DNA of 64,000 nucleotides from Calamus simplicifolius (Eukaryota > Streptophyta > Magnoliopsida > Arecales > Arecaceae). Below the pieces are notes generated by a model that saw only the letters and a list, made by a program, of their open reading frames with translations, had not been told where the DNA came from and searched no databases. Both the position numbers and the translations under genes were made by a program. The stretch spans positions 1,360,920 through 1,424,919 of the forward strand of contig UESW01003878.1 in assembly GCA_900491605.1 (NCBI GenBank). The letters are read 5' to 3'. Below, piece by piece: positions 20,055 to 32,059 of the stretch (positions within the stretch are counted from its first letter, which is position 1; each line of letters begins with the position of its first letter).

Positions 20055-22003
20055 TGATATGACTGATCCCGCGTCGTCAGAATAAAGGTAACGGCGGCTG
20101 CTGACCCCGAGACCCCCACCGGTCTCGGGGTGCACCAGCATTTCCCCACCCCCGGGACCCCCTCCGGTCCCGTGGTGGGGTCATCATTTCTTGACCCCGA
20201 GACCCCCACCGGTCTCGGGGTGCACCGGCACTTCCCCACCCCCGGGACCCCCCTACGGTCCCGAGGTGGGGTCATCATTTCTTGACCCCGAGACCCCCAC
20301 CAGTCTCGGGGTGCACCGGTATTTCCCCATCCTCGGGACCCCCCTCCGGTCCCGGGGTGGGGTCATCATTTCTTGACCCCAAGATCCCCACCGGTCTAGG
20401 GGTGCACCGACACTTTCCCACCCCCGGGACCCCCTCCAGTCCTGGGGTGGGGTCATCATTTCTTGACCCCGAGACCCCCACCGGTCTCGGGGTGCACCAG
20501 CATTTCCCCACCCCCAGGACCCCGTCCGGTCTCGGGGTGGGGTCATCATCTCTTGACCCCGAGACCTCCATCGGTCTCGGGGTGCACCGACACTTCCCCA
20601 CCCCCGGGACCCCCTCCGGTCCTGGGGTGGGGTCATCATCTCTTGACCCCGAGACCCCCACCGGTCTCGGGGTGCACCGGCACTTCCCCACCCCCGGGAC
20701 CCCCTCCGATCCCGGGGTGGGGTCATCATTTTTGACCCCGAGACCCCCACCGGTCTTGGGGTGCACCCGCATTTTCCCACCCCCGGGACCCCCTTCGTCT
20801 CGGGGTGGGGTCATCATTTCTTGACCCCAAGACCCCACCGGTCTCGGGGTGCACCCGCATTTCCCCACCCCCGGGACCCCCTCCGGTCTCGGGGTGGGGT
20901 CATCATTTCTTGACCCTGAGACCCCCACCGGTTTTGGGGTGCACCCGCATTTCCCCACCCCCGGGACCCCCTCCGGTCCCGGGGTGGGGTCATCATCTCT
21001 TAACACCGAGACCCCCACCGGTCTCGGGGTGCATCGGCACTTCCCCACCCCCGGGACCCCCTCCGGTCCCGGGGTGGGGTCATCATTTCTTGACCCCGAG
21101 ACCCCCATCGGTCTCGGGGTGCACCGGCACTTCCCCACCCCCGGGACCCCCTCCGGTCCCGGGGTGGGGTCATCATTTCTTAACCCCGAGACCCCCACCG
21201 ATCTCGGGGTGCACCCGCATTTCCCCACCCCTGGGACCCCCTCCGGTCTTGGGGTGGGGTCATCATTTCTTGACCCTGAGACCCCCACCGGTCTCGGGGT
21301 GCACCAGCATTTCCCCCCCCCCGGGACCCCCTCCGGTCTCGGGGTGCACCGGCTTTCCCCACCCCCGGGGCCCCTTCTGGTCTCAGGGTGGGGGTCATTA
21401 GCGATTGGCATGCAGCTCAACCATCAAGGAAAATGGCAACTCCAGGTCGCACGGTGCTCCCACGTGATTCTCAGTACGCCCGTGATTGTGCCCCGTTACG
21501 GAGGGCCATGCCTTATAACGGCGTATGGGGCATTGCATGTCCCTGTGCATGGCCATGCTTTGCTACGGCGTACGATTCGCTACTACTTGCAACTGTGCTC
21601 GGTCATATCAGCCGACGGCGCGCACTGCATGCCTTTGCAGCTGCTAGACACGTATGATATCACGTCAGCGAGCGGTACGGGATGTCTCCGGCACGCGTAG
21701 CGATGGTACGAAGGTGATCTCCCAAAACAATAAGATAGGATATTCGGACAGGTATAAAGGCACGTGCTCTCGCTGTAAGTGGGATCTGAACTCTGGTTTT
21801 CTGAGCTTTCTTCCTCCCAGCAAAACCCTAACCGCCTCGGTTCTCTCTGGCTGAGCAGTTCTTTGTCTGAGTCCAAGTGACTGACTTGATCGTCGGAGGG
21901 TCCCTACCGGTATCACCGGTCTCCAGGGACTTATCTTGCAGGACTCCGAGGAGAAGGACGTCCATCTTCCCCGATGTTTGAGGAAAGTGACTTGGCATCA
22001 TCA
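20055..22003 (+). repeat. 3' LTR of the Tat element (1949 bp)
   Basis: Same ends as the 5' LTR (TGATATGACTGATCCC ... CATCA) and followed directly by the GTCTC target duplication at 22004-22008. Outside the array the two LTRs differ by scattered substitutions and small indels. Hence the insertion is not recent, but both ends are still easy to align. Confidence 0.95.
20102..21388 (+). repeat. Array of about 14 double-hairpin units in the 3' LTR
   Basis: Same unit as in the 5' LTR (CCCCGAGACC/GGTCTCGGGG and CCCCGGGACC/GGTCCCGGGG stems), with spacing close to 90 bp from 20104 to about 21272. It is more regular than the 5' copy and about two units longer. The open frames on both strands here, including the 381-codon minus frame at 20275-21420, are array artefacts. 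Confidence 0.9.
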
Positions 22004-22008
22004 GTCTC

Positions 22009-24699
22009 TATTGTAGGTCATATCAGGCCCAAGACATGCATATATAATTTATGATTATACAAAATTTAAGACTTTTTATCACGATTATTTTATTATATGA
22101 TTAATATCATATCATTAACACAAGTAATATCACAACATGTCACAACGCATGTATTATCATAATACAAATACAAAAGTAATCTTCCTTTTTTTCATAATTA
22201 CATATTAAGTATTCCTTATATAAAAAAAACTGAAAAGATTAGAAATATTATTAATTAAATGGGTCCTAATTATATCATTTTCAAGTTGATTAACATGTAA
22301 CACAATATGATTATTTCATGTTATAATAGCTTTGATATGATTATGACATGAACCTTTTTATGGGCAATACAAACCCACTCATTTCATGTTAAATTTGAGT
22401 TATGTTCACGTGTTCTATCCAATTTGGGCACCTTTAAATATAAGGAAAGAGAGAAGGAAGAGCAAACTTAGACTTCTAATTAATCGGAGATGATAATTAG
22501 GCATGAGACAACCAACAAGATAAATTTGGATGTAAGGATTTGAAGTGCCATGCTAGAGGAGAGAAATCAGTAACAATTGCAGGGGATGGAAGCTTAATTT
22601 TAGCTTCTTCTTCTTTTTTCTGAGGAGTTGAAAGTCCGGTGCACGACAAAACGGCAGAAACATACCGGCCGTTCAACTTAAATTTTGTTTAATCTTAGCT
22701 ATTCGTTCATTCATGAACAAAATATCATCTTAATAAATTGCAGTGTATTTACATGATGCTCAATTTCTAATCCATGATCAGGCTCTTGTGCTTGCCAAGC
22801 CCAAGCTTCTACAGGTAGCTACTTTTATCCAGCTACGTGGTGCAACAGAGACCACATCTTTTCCTCTGTCATCAGCTAACCCAATTAATCCAACTTCAAA
22901 CTGTACTTTTCTTCTGTTATAATATATCCACGTTAACCATTGTTACAAGTTTTAATTTTCATGGGTTTGGAATTGGAAACGTTGAACGGAGAAAGGCTTG
23001 CCTTGCCACTAGACGGTAGAATATTAGTAGCAGTGTCCTGAAAGCAAATGTACGATACTGGACGAGGCTTGAAAATGGGAATGCTAGGACTTGTGGAAGC
23101 TATGCTTGTTGAAAATCCAGTGTATTTCAATATTCAAAATTCTTTTTGACTTGATAAGTCCGTTTATCTGATACGTCGTTATCAATCAGTAGGGATAAGT
23201 CTTTTTATTTGTTAACTATTTTTTTTTTTGACTTATACATCTCTACGTACGTGATAAGTCTTTCGTTCATCGACCGTTGGACTAATTCAACCCATTGGTA
23301 GATTGATTTGTCGCTCTCAACCGGTGCGTGCTTCTTTATAAATTCCAAGCAAAGTTTTAATTATTCAATTCAAATCTTGCTTTCCATCATTATAGATCCA
23401 TTCCCTCGTCCTTATCCAGTCCAGAGATTCATTCTTTTGCTCCGTTCTTATCCAAAGAGAAGGAACTCATTCGGTTGTTCATCATCTTCTGACATTGATG
23501 TATGCACGCCTGTTAGAAGACTCGTTGTTGTTGTATCCTGGAGGGTCGTGCTGATCTTTTGTACCGAGATATTATCTCCGATAGCGCGAATCTACTCTTA
23601 AGGACAGTGCCTTGCACGCCACAGCATCTTCTCGAATAGATTCAAATAAATAAGATAATCCCGGATACTATCTTTCCTCAAATTTATCCAACAATGCTTC
23701 AGTCTATCTTGTACAAGTTTGCCTCCAAATTCTGGGTTTGACTGGACTCCAGGAATTCAGAACCTTCCCCCTTACGTTTAAGACTCCAGATCCGGGTCTT
23801 GGTGAACAAAACCAGCCGCAGAAAAGTCTGGCAATATCTCCAGATAGACTTGGCTTTCTTCCAGACCCAAATTTGGTCAAGCTATATGTAACCGGCTACC
23901 GACAAAGGTAATTAATAGAATGAATCTCCAACACAGGAGAATATGAAAGACCCATTATCATAACATAGTAATCAGAACAGCACGATAAATTGATCGATGG
24001 AACTGGCAGCAGATTAGATCGATCATGGACATGGAAACAACTCACGAGCACAGTCAAGCATCAAACAAACAGAGGTTTTAATGACAATACAAGAACTGAA
24101 GGCATGCGCAACAAGAAGATGGGAAAAGGAATTAAGACTTGCGAGTTGGGTTAAATCACTGCTCTAAAATTTTTAACAAACGTTTGCCAAACAAGAGATG
24201 ATCATAAAGCATAAGACCTTCTCATGTTACAGCTCAGAAACCTTTATCTCCACTGCGTCTCAATCATTACAAGGTGGTAGAGAAAGAAAAAGAGATTAAA
24301 ATAATTCTCTCTTTGTCTGTCTTTCAACCTTGCATTCTTTCACATTCTCAAATGCATATCCGAATAGAGAGGGAAAGAAAGTTATTCAAAGTAGTTTACA
24401 GCAGTCTTGAAAACCAACTTAGCAGCTTCTTTGGGTCTAATACTAATGGTTTGGGTTTAAATTGGGCTAGCCCATCATGGAGCCTAATTCAGACCCAAAA
24501 AGAACAACAATAAATAACTTTGCATTCATGTCTCCACCATTAATCCTGCGAGTTGTGTACCACCAGGCATAGGACGGGCACGTTCCTTTTGGGACTTCCT
24601 GGTTCATGTATCCATCACTCAATGCCCATGGCGGACTTTTCCTCCACTTCCAGATGAAAAGTGCCATCATCTCATCTCCCGGTGGTTTTCATCATCAAT
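22009..24699. other. Unique AT-rich flank upstream of the Kunitz gene, no gene seen
   Basis: I see no supported coding region, RNA gene or transposon end. Short open frames (22837-23019, 23308-23601, 24274-24513) lack recognisable motifs and splice context. From about 24690 the sequence becomes alignable with the promoter of the pseudogene at 42 kb. Confidence 0.55.
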
Positions 24700-24799
24700 C
24701 TCCTGCCAACTTCTTCTCTGTTCATATCCAGCCAGAAACATCTCGTTACAAGCTCAGTTGCGTGTTAGACCGGTGGTACGACAGCTTTCATCCAAGCGC

Positions 24800-24807
24800 T
24801 ATATAAA
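24800..24807 (+). promoter_or_regulatory. TATA box of the Kunitz inhibitor gene
   Basis: TATATAAA lies 50 bp before the ATG at 24857, so the transcript would have a leader of roughly 20-25 bases. The surrounding 130 bp, including AGGGATCCC between TATA box and ATG, match the promoter of the paralogous pseudogene at 42008. Confidence 0.75.
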
Positions 24808-24856
24808 CACCAGAAGGGATCCCCCTTCTTAATTGGCACCCACAATAACATCAACC

Positions 24857-25456
24857 ATGAAGCTCGCTCTTCTATTCTCAGTTTTCTTCCTCCTCTCCTC
24901 CATCGCCACCTTAGCAGCTGCGGAGGCCGTACTCGACACCGACGGCAACGAGCTAAAACGTGGTGTAGAATACTACATCTACCCCGCCATCACCGACATC
25001 GGCGGCGGCCTTACCCTCGCAAGCCGGAACAAGTCTTGTCCCCTGGACGTGGCCCTTGCCAACACCCCCAGCGACATCAATGGCCTCCCCCTGACCTTCT
25101 TGCCTGTCAATCCGAAGGAGGAGACCATCAACACTGCGACAGACCTAAACGTCGTCTTCTCGGCTGGCACCACCTGCGTGCAGTCGACGGTGTGGACGCT
25201 CAGATCCGACGATGCCACCGGCCGTAGGTATGTGACGACCGGCGGCGTCACGGGGAATCCTGGCCGTGAGACGTTGGGCAACTGGTTCAAAATAGAGAGC
25301 GATCGTCGTGGTGTCTATAGGCTGGTCTACTGTCCCACGGTGTGCGAAATTTGCAGGCCTGCGTGTGGGCGGCTGGGTGTATACAGCGAGGTTGGCAGGC
25401 GATGGCTGGGCATCAACTCCGATTCTCCTCTTCCGGTTGAGTTCAGGAGAGCATGA
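24857..25456 (+). CDS. Kunitz-type (STI/miraculin-like) protease inhibitor family protein
   Basis: An intronless gene of 199 codons. Start chosen at the ATG in ATCAACCATGAAG, since the pseudogene paralogue starts at the same place and the upstream frame has only a TTG. Residues 1-23 form a signal peptide (KLALLFSVFFLL ... LAAAEA), so the product is secreted or vacuolar. The Kunitz signature VLDTDGNELKRGVEYYI begins the mature protein. Six cysteines are visible: SKSC, TTCV, and the cluster YCPTVC, EIC, PAC. This pattern matches miraculin-like members rather than four-cysteine soybean-type inhibitors. The region where soybean-type inhibitors carry a P1 Arg or Lys reads LPVNPKEE, so trypsin inhibition is uncertain. 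The family inhibits proteases in defence and seed storage. A complete frame and intact promoter suggest a live gene. Confidence 0.92.
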   Translation: MKLALLFSVFFLLSSIATLAAAEAVLDTDGNELKRGVEYYIYPAITDIGGGLTLASRNKSCPLDVALANTPSDINGLPLTFLPVNPKEETINTATDLNVVFSAGTTCVQSTVWTLRSDDATGRRYVTTGGVTGNPGRETLGNWFKIESDRRGVYRLVYCPTVCEICRPACGRLGVYSEVGRRWLGINSDSPLPVEFRRA

Positions 25457-25643
25457 ACGGGTTTGTATTCCTGTCAAGGAATCAATCCACAAGTATATAT
25501 ACAAGTGATCGATTAATTCAGCACTTATGTAGAATAAGGCTTGCACCGGTCATCCAGCGATGGTTACAATCTATATGCAAGCTGTTGGTTATACTTATAC
25601 GTGTGGTCCATGCATGTATCTCAGATCTCTTTTGGAATAAGTA

Positions 25644-25649
25644 AATAAA
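25644..25649 (+). other. Likely polyadenylation signal of the Kunitz gene
   Basis: AATAAA about 190 bp after the stop codon, in a T- and A-rich context. It is the clearest candidate downstream of the gene. Confidence 0.5.
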
Positions 25650-26434
25650 AAAATATGTGCTTTAGTTCTTCGTTTAGTTATATTTTCCTTGTTTTAGCAT
25701 TTATATGACTTCTCGAATAGAAATTGAACTTGATGAGAAAACGCAGCTGGGATCAAGGTGTAGGCTTTAGCATGAACAAGTTCATTCACTTGCCAGAACG
25801 AGGCTCATAATTAAAACACTTTCGATGTTTAATTGCGTAGTTGAGCATATCCCATGTCATGTTCTGCCATGGAATATTATTTTATACAGGAGAACTTGGT
25901 GTCGTTCTGGACTTTGCCTACCATGAGGTTGGTAGCTAGTCAGACCCACCCATGGACACAGATTGACGGGAGGTCATTACCATGTCCACAACCGGATCCA
26001 TCAATTTATCTTTACGTTGGACGTTACGTTTTCCCATGTTAGATGGATGCACCGCTTTGGTGAACCAAATGACGGCCGGGCTGTTCAAATGGTGATACCC
26101 CAGGATCTAAATATCAGGTACCAGAGATATATTATTTGATGATGATCTCAATAGAAGTACAGCACTTCGCATAGATAGAGCTCTTCCGTTCATACACTAA
26201 AGAACTCAAACAAAACTCTATCAACCAATCATGAAGAAACTTATCTTTATCAGGATAAGACTTATTGTCCAAGTTAATGCCACGCATGATCTATGTTACC
26301 AATAACCATACTGACTCCAGTTGGGACTTTAAAATTGATGACACGTGGAAAACTTCAACGTGCTGACCGATGTTTTTTTTTTTTTTCAAGTCGATTATAA
26401 TTTTTCATGAAGATTTGTAATCCATTCTCTCTTC

Positions 26435-26462
26435 CTCTCTATAAAAAAATTTTTATAGAGAG
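26435..26462. repeat. Short AT-rich palindrome
   Basis: CTCTCTATAAAAA is followed almost at once by TTTTTATAGAGAG, giving a 13-bp stem with a 2-bp loop. It may be a remnant of a small transposon end or just a palindrome. No function is inferred. Confidence 0.7.
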
Positions 26463-28091
26463 AAAAAGGAAGAAATATATCTCCATATAAATGAAATTTA
26501 TGTGCAATGTATCTAAAAACTTTATTATATATATAAAAAAATGAAAACCAAACAATTTTTTTAATTAAAATATTTAAAAAATATCTTCTATTATAAAAAA
26601 TAAACAATAACAGTAGCTACTAAGCATATATTTATAGTCAGAATTATAAAATATTAAAAGCAACAATGACTACTAAATATATTACTGTTGTCATAAATCT
26701 AAAAATAAGAAAAATAGAATTTTTTTTTATTTTTTTAAGAAAAAGACAATATTGCCAAATACAGCCTTTACTTCTTATGTTTCCTTAGATGGAGAAGAAT
26801 AAGAGAAGAGGACCTCATGAATCAAGAAATGTCCATATTCTTTAAATAATATCATTGGAGAATCAAAGCCATTCATGTTGCTCATACTATACCAAAACTA
26901 TTTTGACATAATCACTTACATGACGTTAGAATTAAGGCATAACAAACCTAACATTGAACTTTCTATTATTTATTAAAAGATATCAATAAAGTATCAAGTT
27001 CACCTTTTAGCTTTGCAACTTAAAATTAAACAAGCTCTAGTTTAACTCGTCAATTCATTGTTGTTATAAAAATCTCCTTATCATAGCAAAGGGAAGCTTT
27101 GTGTACATACTTAAATACTCCTTATACATGATTGAAATATTAGAATCACTTTGGTCACTTTTGACAACAAATGTAATAATTAAAATTAGCATCAAGTAAA
27201 AATCCTTGGTCAATCCACACCAGTATTTTTATGATATGAGAACCAATTTTAACGAATCACAAACAGCATCAAACTAGTTCCTAAAGTAGATAAAAATATA
27301 GTTAGTTATAGGAGAATGCAACACATAAAAAAAATACCTAATAATTACATTCATGTTTGCCCTTGCAGCCTCATCATCAGTATTTTGCCTCTGCTTCTTC
27401 TTTTCCTTTTTCCCATTGCTCTATTTCAATTTGAATTCAAATCATTGCTGATGGCATCCTACTATCATGCTGCATTGGTGGTTGACCGACCATCAACTTC
27501 ACCTATCACCATCATCCTCTTCCATTCAAATAAAATGAGGAAAAGGAAAAAGAATCGGCCTTTCCTATTGTTCTCTGTCCTCTTTCTATCTTTCCTCTCA
27601 TTCTTTTTCTTTCTTCTTTTTTTTTTCTCTCTCTTATCTCTTTCTCTCTTTCATATTTTTTTAAAAAAATTATTTTCTCTCTCTCTTTTTTATCTAAATT
27701 AATAAACCTCGGATGAACCTTTGGTAAGCCCAATTTATCTGACCTAACTGATAGGAACTATAACTCAATTGGCCCTATCTATCCCATATTATTTTCACTC
27801 TTGACCATAATTACTTATAATCTACTCTAATTATTAAGTTCAAATTTATGTAGGTGCATTTATTAAGTTATTGTTTTCCTTTTTTGTATGATTGAGGCTA
27901 ACAATGTTTACTATGACTAGAGCCTTCATTCTTAGTAGAGCCTTAAAATTAAGGGATTGATCACATGTTTACGAGTGTGAGTAATTATCTCTGAAACACA
28001 CTATGTACTCTATCATTAACATTTTATCCTTGCATATACATATTTTATTTAGAAATTCATATTACACAATGTTACTTATATGTTTGGAAGG

Positions 28092-29262
28092 TGATGGGGG
28101 CACCAGGATCAAATAGAGGTTATTGACCTCATTATGAAATTTTACTTTGGTTTGACTTTAAGTACTGTAATCAAGTTTTGTCAGTATAAGTCTAATAATT
28201 TTATTTGAGTCAAGTATAAATTTAGTAATTTTATTTGAGTCAAGTCAAGATTTATTGAGTCAAAGTGTAAGAAGTTGAAGACCCAAGACCATGAAGGACC
28301 ACATTCAGTGTGCTACCTCAACCCCACATAGAATCTCGGTCAAAGTAGGCGACATATACTCAATTAGAGCATCCCAAGATTTTCATAAAGTCATCTCAAC
28401 ATAAAGAAAGCAAATAAGCCCTTATGAAAGATGACTTGCCACACACTCCTTATGGAAAGCAGAATATAGCGCCATCCCCTGATATCTTTTTATTTATTTC
28501 AAGATGTCTCATATCTTCTTATTTGGAAAAGATATTTTCTGATCTCTTTTTCTTGTTTTAAGATGTCGCCTATCTTCTTATTTAGGAAAGCTTCCCCTGA
28601 TCTCTTTTTCTTGTTTCAAGATGCCACTTATCTCTTTATTTGAAAATAATATGGTGCCCTTATTTTTTTTCATATAATTCAAAGGTTATGATTTATTATA
28701 AAAACCCCTTCCTTCTTATTGTAAAGAATACTTGATGATTAATAAAAAAAAGTCTTCTTCTTCTATTTTCCTATGCTCTTGAGCATTGACACTCCGTGAG
28801 AAAGAGAGTGAGAGGCCCAACAAATACCCATTCCAACATCTGTTCCAAGCATCCCAGCCCCAAGATGCCAAGGTACTATGATCCTTAGATGAAGTCCTTC
28901 TTGTCTTCAGAACCATCTGAAGGAAAGCCAAAACATCTGTAGTAGCATAACTTCATCTTCCAGACCCTCATCTCGGAAACTGTGTGATCCAATCTTTTAG
29001 GACAAAGACTATCATTGCCTAGTAATTGAACTCATCCCTTCTCATAAGTTCTGTTTTATTGAAGAAAGAGCATGTTCTAAGTAATGATTTCTCAATCCTA
29101 GTATCCTGTTTTCTTATTACTTAGTGAATCGTGTTCTGCGGGTAGTTACTTTATTCTTCGCATATTCATCCTTAGTTTATTCTTACTCATTTTGAAAAGT
29201 AAAGCATCTTAAATATGAATCAATACTCTGTGTTAATCTCTTGCATGGTATATCCCATATCA
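28092..29262 (+). repeat. 5' LTR of the chromovirus (1171 bp)
   Basis: Starts TGATGGGGGCACC and ends CCCATATCA, and aligns along its length with 32992-33189 plus 35580-36543. Internal short repeats of TCTTTTTCTTGTTTCAAGATG occur near 28490-28660. Confidence 0.88.
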
Positions 29263-29265
29263 GTT

Positions 29266-29280
29266 TGGTATCAGAGTAGC
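29266..29280 (+). other. Primer-binding site of the chromovirus
   Basis: TGGTATCAGAGTAGC three bases after the LTR end; initiator tRNA-Met type with one change. Confidence 0.8.
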
Positions 29281-29485
29281 TAGGATATGTTCATGCATAT
29301 TGCTAAAATTTTATATATAAAAAAAAATTATATTGTTTAGGATTTCATACCTCCTGAGTGGGTACACGAAAGTATACTGTCATGACCCATTGGAGTAATA
29401 AGCTTCGGTCGGACATGAGACCTTAGCAATCATTTAATTAATCTTCATTAAATCTATCATTTTTTTTAGATCTACAATAAAAATA

Positions 29486-29489
<4 letters not shown>

Positions 29490-29553
<64 letters not shown>
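29490..29553 (+). repeat. (TA)n microsatellite in the chromovirus leader
   Basis: An uninterrupted TA run of about 60 bases, followed by a few imperfect repeats. Confidence 0.95.
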
Positions 29554-29555
<2 letters not shown>

Positions 29556-30025
29556 ATATATCTGCATATTTTACTTTAGGTTTTCATATGTATGTACATA
29601 CATCACTAAATTCACTTAATGGCAATTTCTCTATCTCAGGTAAGGAAAGGATTCCATCACCTTTTCTTAGACCAAAATAACCATCCTTATCTCGATCCTA
29701 AGCCTAATTAAAATTGAGTAGAAACCTAAAGCAAAGCTAGGGACACCCATGTGGTTGATTTCCAAGTATTGTGATGAAGCTGGTGCACTCAATCCTTGAG
29801 TTATTTCTTGAAAGTGATGTCTAGGGCTAGGGGTCAAATGACAAATGCCTTAAGCGGACTTGTGGTTCTCTAATTAGGTCCCTGCAAGAGCCGAGGGAGC
29901 CTTCCATAACCCCACCTCTTACTTGACTAGTGGAAAGGATAATTATTGAGTTGATTATAATTTGAGTTGATTCATTCTACTTTAGTTTTTAGGTCTAGAA
30001 ATCCTTGAACGAATTTGTCTGTTGC

Positions 30026-31227
30026 ATGACCACCAGGTCAGAAGCCCATTACCAACATCCCCAAACACAATCAAGGTACACCATTGATCCTAATCTTGAA
30101 ACTTTAATGCGAACCATGGCTGAATAATTTAGATAATTAAACAATAGGTTTGATCAAATGAAAGAGCGAATCAGGATCCTTGCAGAAAATTGATTGAACC
30201 ACACTGAACTTGAATCACCTAGAATAACTCTCCTTGATCCAAGAGCCCATTGTCATGATCTCGCCCCTGAACATAACCCTAGATGCCCACACAAAGACTT
30301 TATGGATTTGGAGGAAAGAGCCATTAGAAATATCATGTTAGAAGCACCTACATTTGATGGCAGTCTTGATCCTATGGTATACACTGATTGGGAAGGAGAT
30401 ATAGATCAGTACTTTGAGTGTATAAAATATCTGAAGAGAGAAAGTTTAAGTTTGCTAAACTCAGGTTAGTTCGTCAAGCTAGACTATACTGAGAAATGTT
30501 GAAAGGATAACTAGGCAAGGAAAGACATACCCATAGCTACCTAAAGAGCCATGAAACTTAAGCTTAGAAAAAGTATCTCCCCATATCCTATCATCAGAGA
30601 CTTTTGGATCAATGGCAGAGGCTGAGTCAGGGAAGCAAGATCTTATCTGAATACATAGCCAAATTTGATGAATATGTCATGAGGTGTAGCATAGATGAAT
30701 CTGAAGATGTGATCCTATCTAGATTTAGGACTGGACTACGTGAAAACATTTAGAGAGAATTATCTTTAAGAGAAGTCCATAATCTTGAACAAGCTTATCA
30801 GATAGCTAGATACTACAAGAGATTCCAAGGGGGACCCATAATTCGTCGACCTGAACCCACTAAGAATGGTACCCTTAATAAAAAATCAGGGTCTAGTCAA
30901 GTGCACCCAAGCTGACCTCCTCCTAGCACCCCATTGATCCGCAAGGAAGATAAGGGCAAGTTACCTGAAGTTCAGAGGAATTCTAATCCTAATGCTCCTT
31001 ATTTTAGATGTCATAAATTGGGACACTATGCTAGTCAATGCCCAACCCGATCCCTACACATAGGAGAACTAAAGGAATAAAATTCTGAACCCACTTATGA
31101 GCATGAAGGAGAAGTGTATGAAGCTGGAATACACTTAGTGGATGAATATAAAGAAGAGAAGGAAGTCATTGAGTCATCTGATTTATCGGGAGTTGTTAGA
31201 TGTATCTTGATTCAAACCAAAGAATAA
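30026..31227 (+). pseudogene. gag of the chromovirus
   Basis: ATG at 30026 opens MTTRSEAHYQHPQ with three in-frame stops in the first 60 codons. Next come LEAPTFDGSLDP and YTDWEGDIDQYFECI (the gag capsid start), then after shifts YIAKFDEYVMRC and FRTGLRENI. Near 31000 it has FRCHKLGHYASQCPTRS, a CCHC zinc knuckle. The protein would package the element RNA. Stops and frameshifts disable it. Confidence 0.82.
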
Positions 31228-31269
31228 GAGAATTGACGTAAGATACATATCCTACAGACATTTGTGAAG

Positions 31270-31950
31270 TTAAAAAAAGGTATATAATATCATCATAGAT
31301 AGTGGAAGCTGTGTTAATGCCATCTCAATCAGTGCTGTCAAAACCTTAGGTTTATCTACGATTTTTCATCCTAATCCCTATAAGGTATTCTGGATAGACT
31401 TAACTTCCATCCCTATTAAACTAAGATGCTAAGTCATGATCCAACTATAATCCTATCAAGAAAAGGTATGGTGTGATATCCTTTCTATGGGAGTTAGCAG
31501 TATCATCTTAGGTCAACCTTGGTTATATGACCATGATGCTATCCTATATGGTCGATCCAACTTTTGCTCCTTTAACTACCATGAAAAGAAGCTTGTGATA
31601 AACCCAACTCTACCTAAGGATCATATTAAGAGAAAATCTAGTAACCTAAAAGAGAAGAAACCAGGATTAAATCTGATTAGCGCTAAAGAATTAAAGCGTG
31701 AGATCACTGAGGGTTCATCAGTTTGGATCTTAATTACTAGAGAAATTTATGATTAAACCCAAAAAGAACACCCTCAAATGACAGTAGAATTTTTGAAAGA
31801 GTTAGAAATTTTAAAAGAGTTCCAAGATGTGTTTCCTGAAGAACTTTCTGATTAATTACCACCTTTAAGGGACATCTAACATACTATAGATCTAGTCCTA
31901 GAAGCCACTTTGCTTAATATTTTACATTATAGGATGAATCCTATTAAGCA
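31270..31950 (+). pseudogene. Protease and beginning of reverse transcriptase of the chromovirus
   Basis: IIIDSGSCVNAISISAVKTL (near 31290) is the aspartic protease signature with DSG. MGVSSIILGQPWLYDHDAIL (31487) is its second conserved motif. The linker FQDVFPEELSD, then LPPLRDI and HTIDLVLEA, leads into RT, but the frame stops at LHYRMNP near 31940. The catalytic RT core is absent because of a deletion. Confidence 0.8.
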
Positions 31951-32059
31951 CTTCCCACTGAGCACTTTGATGCCTCCAAGGTGGCCAAACTTTTCATACA
32001 TGAGTGGTTAGGTTACATGACCTATCAAAAACCATTAATGTATTTGTTAGGGATGTTCG

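Larger units (their letters stand above)
8349..22003 (+). mobile_element. Tat-lineage Ty3/gypsy retrotransposon, full length but inactivated
   Basis: A 13.7 kb element bounded by identical GTCTC duplications (8344-8348 and 22004-22008), with both LTRs starting TGATATGACTGATCCC and ending CATCA. Internal order: primer-binding site, gag, protease, reverse transcriptase, RNase H, a second RNase H, integrase, a 93-bp tandem array, an antisense gene, polypurine tract. The order RT-RNaseH-second RNaseH-integrase and the antisense gene between integrase and the 3' LTR are recognised traits of the Tat branch. Frameshifts in gag, RT, both RNase H parts and integrase mean it cannot encode working proteins. 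GC content is strikingly higher than the flanks. Confidence 0.95.
25457..28086. other. 3' flank of the Kunitz gene, AT-rich, no further gene
   Basis: Only low-complexity features are visible: a T-run near 26370, a short perfect palindrome at 26435-26462 and a T/C-rich tract at about 27560-27690. The open frames at 25854, 26395 and 27316 follow base composition and show no motif. GAAGG at 28087-28091 is the target duplication of the next element. Confidence 0.6.

Noticed and set aside
20275..21420. A 381-codon open frame on the minus strand
   Set aside because: It is made wholly of translated 90-bp array units. Similar frames exist on both strands and in several phases, so it is a composition effect, not a gene.
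24833..24856. Upstream start for the Kunitz gene
   Set aside because: The codon there is TTG, and the paralogue and start context support the ATG at 24857, which directly precedes the signal peptide.
27316..27702. Leu/Phe-rich open frame with apparent membrane segments
   Set aside because: It is the translation of a T/C-rich low-complexity tract; hydrophobicity follows from composition.
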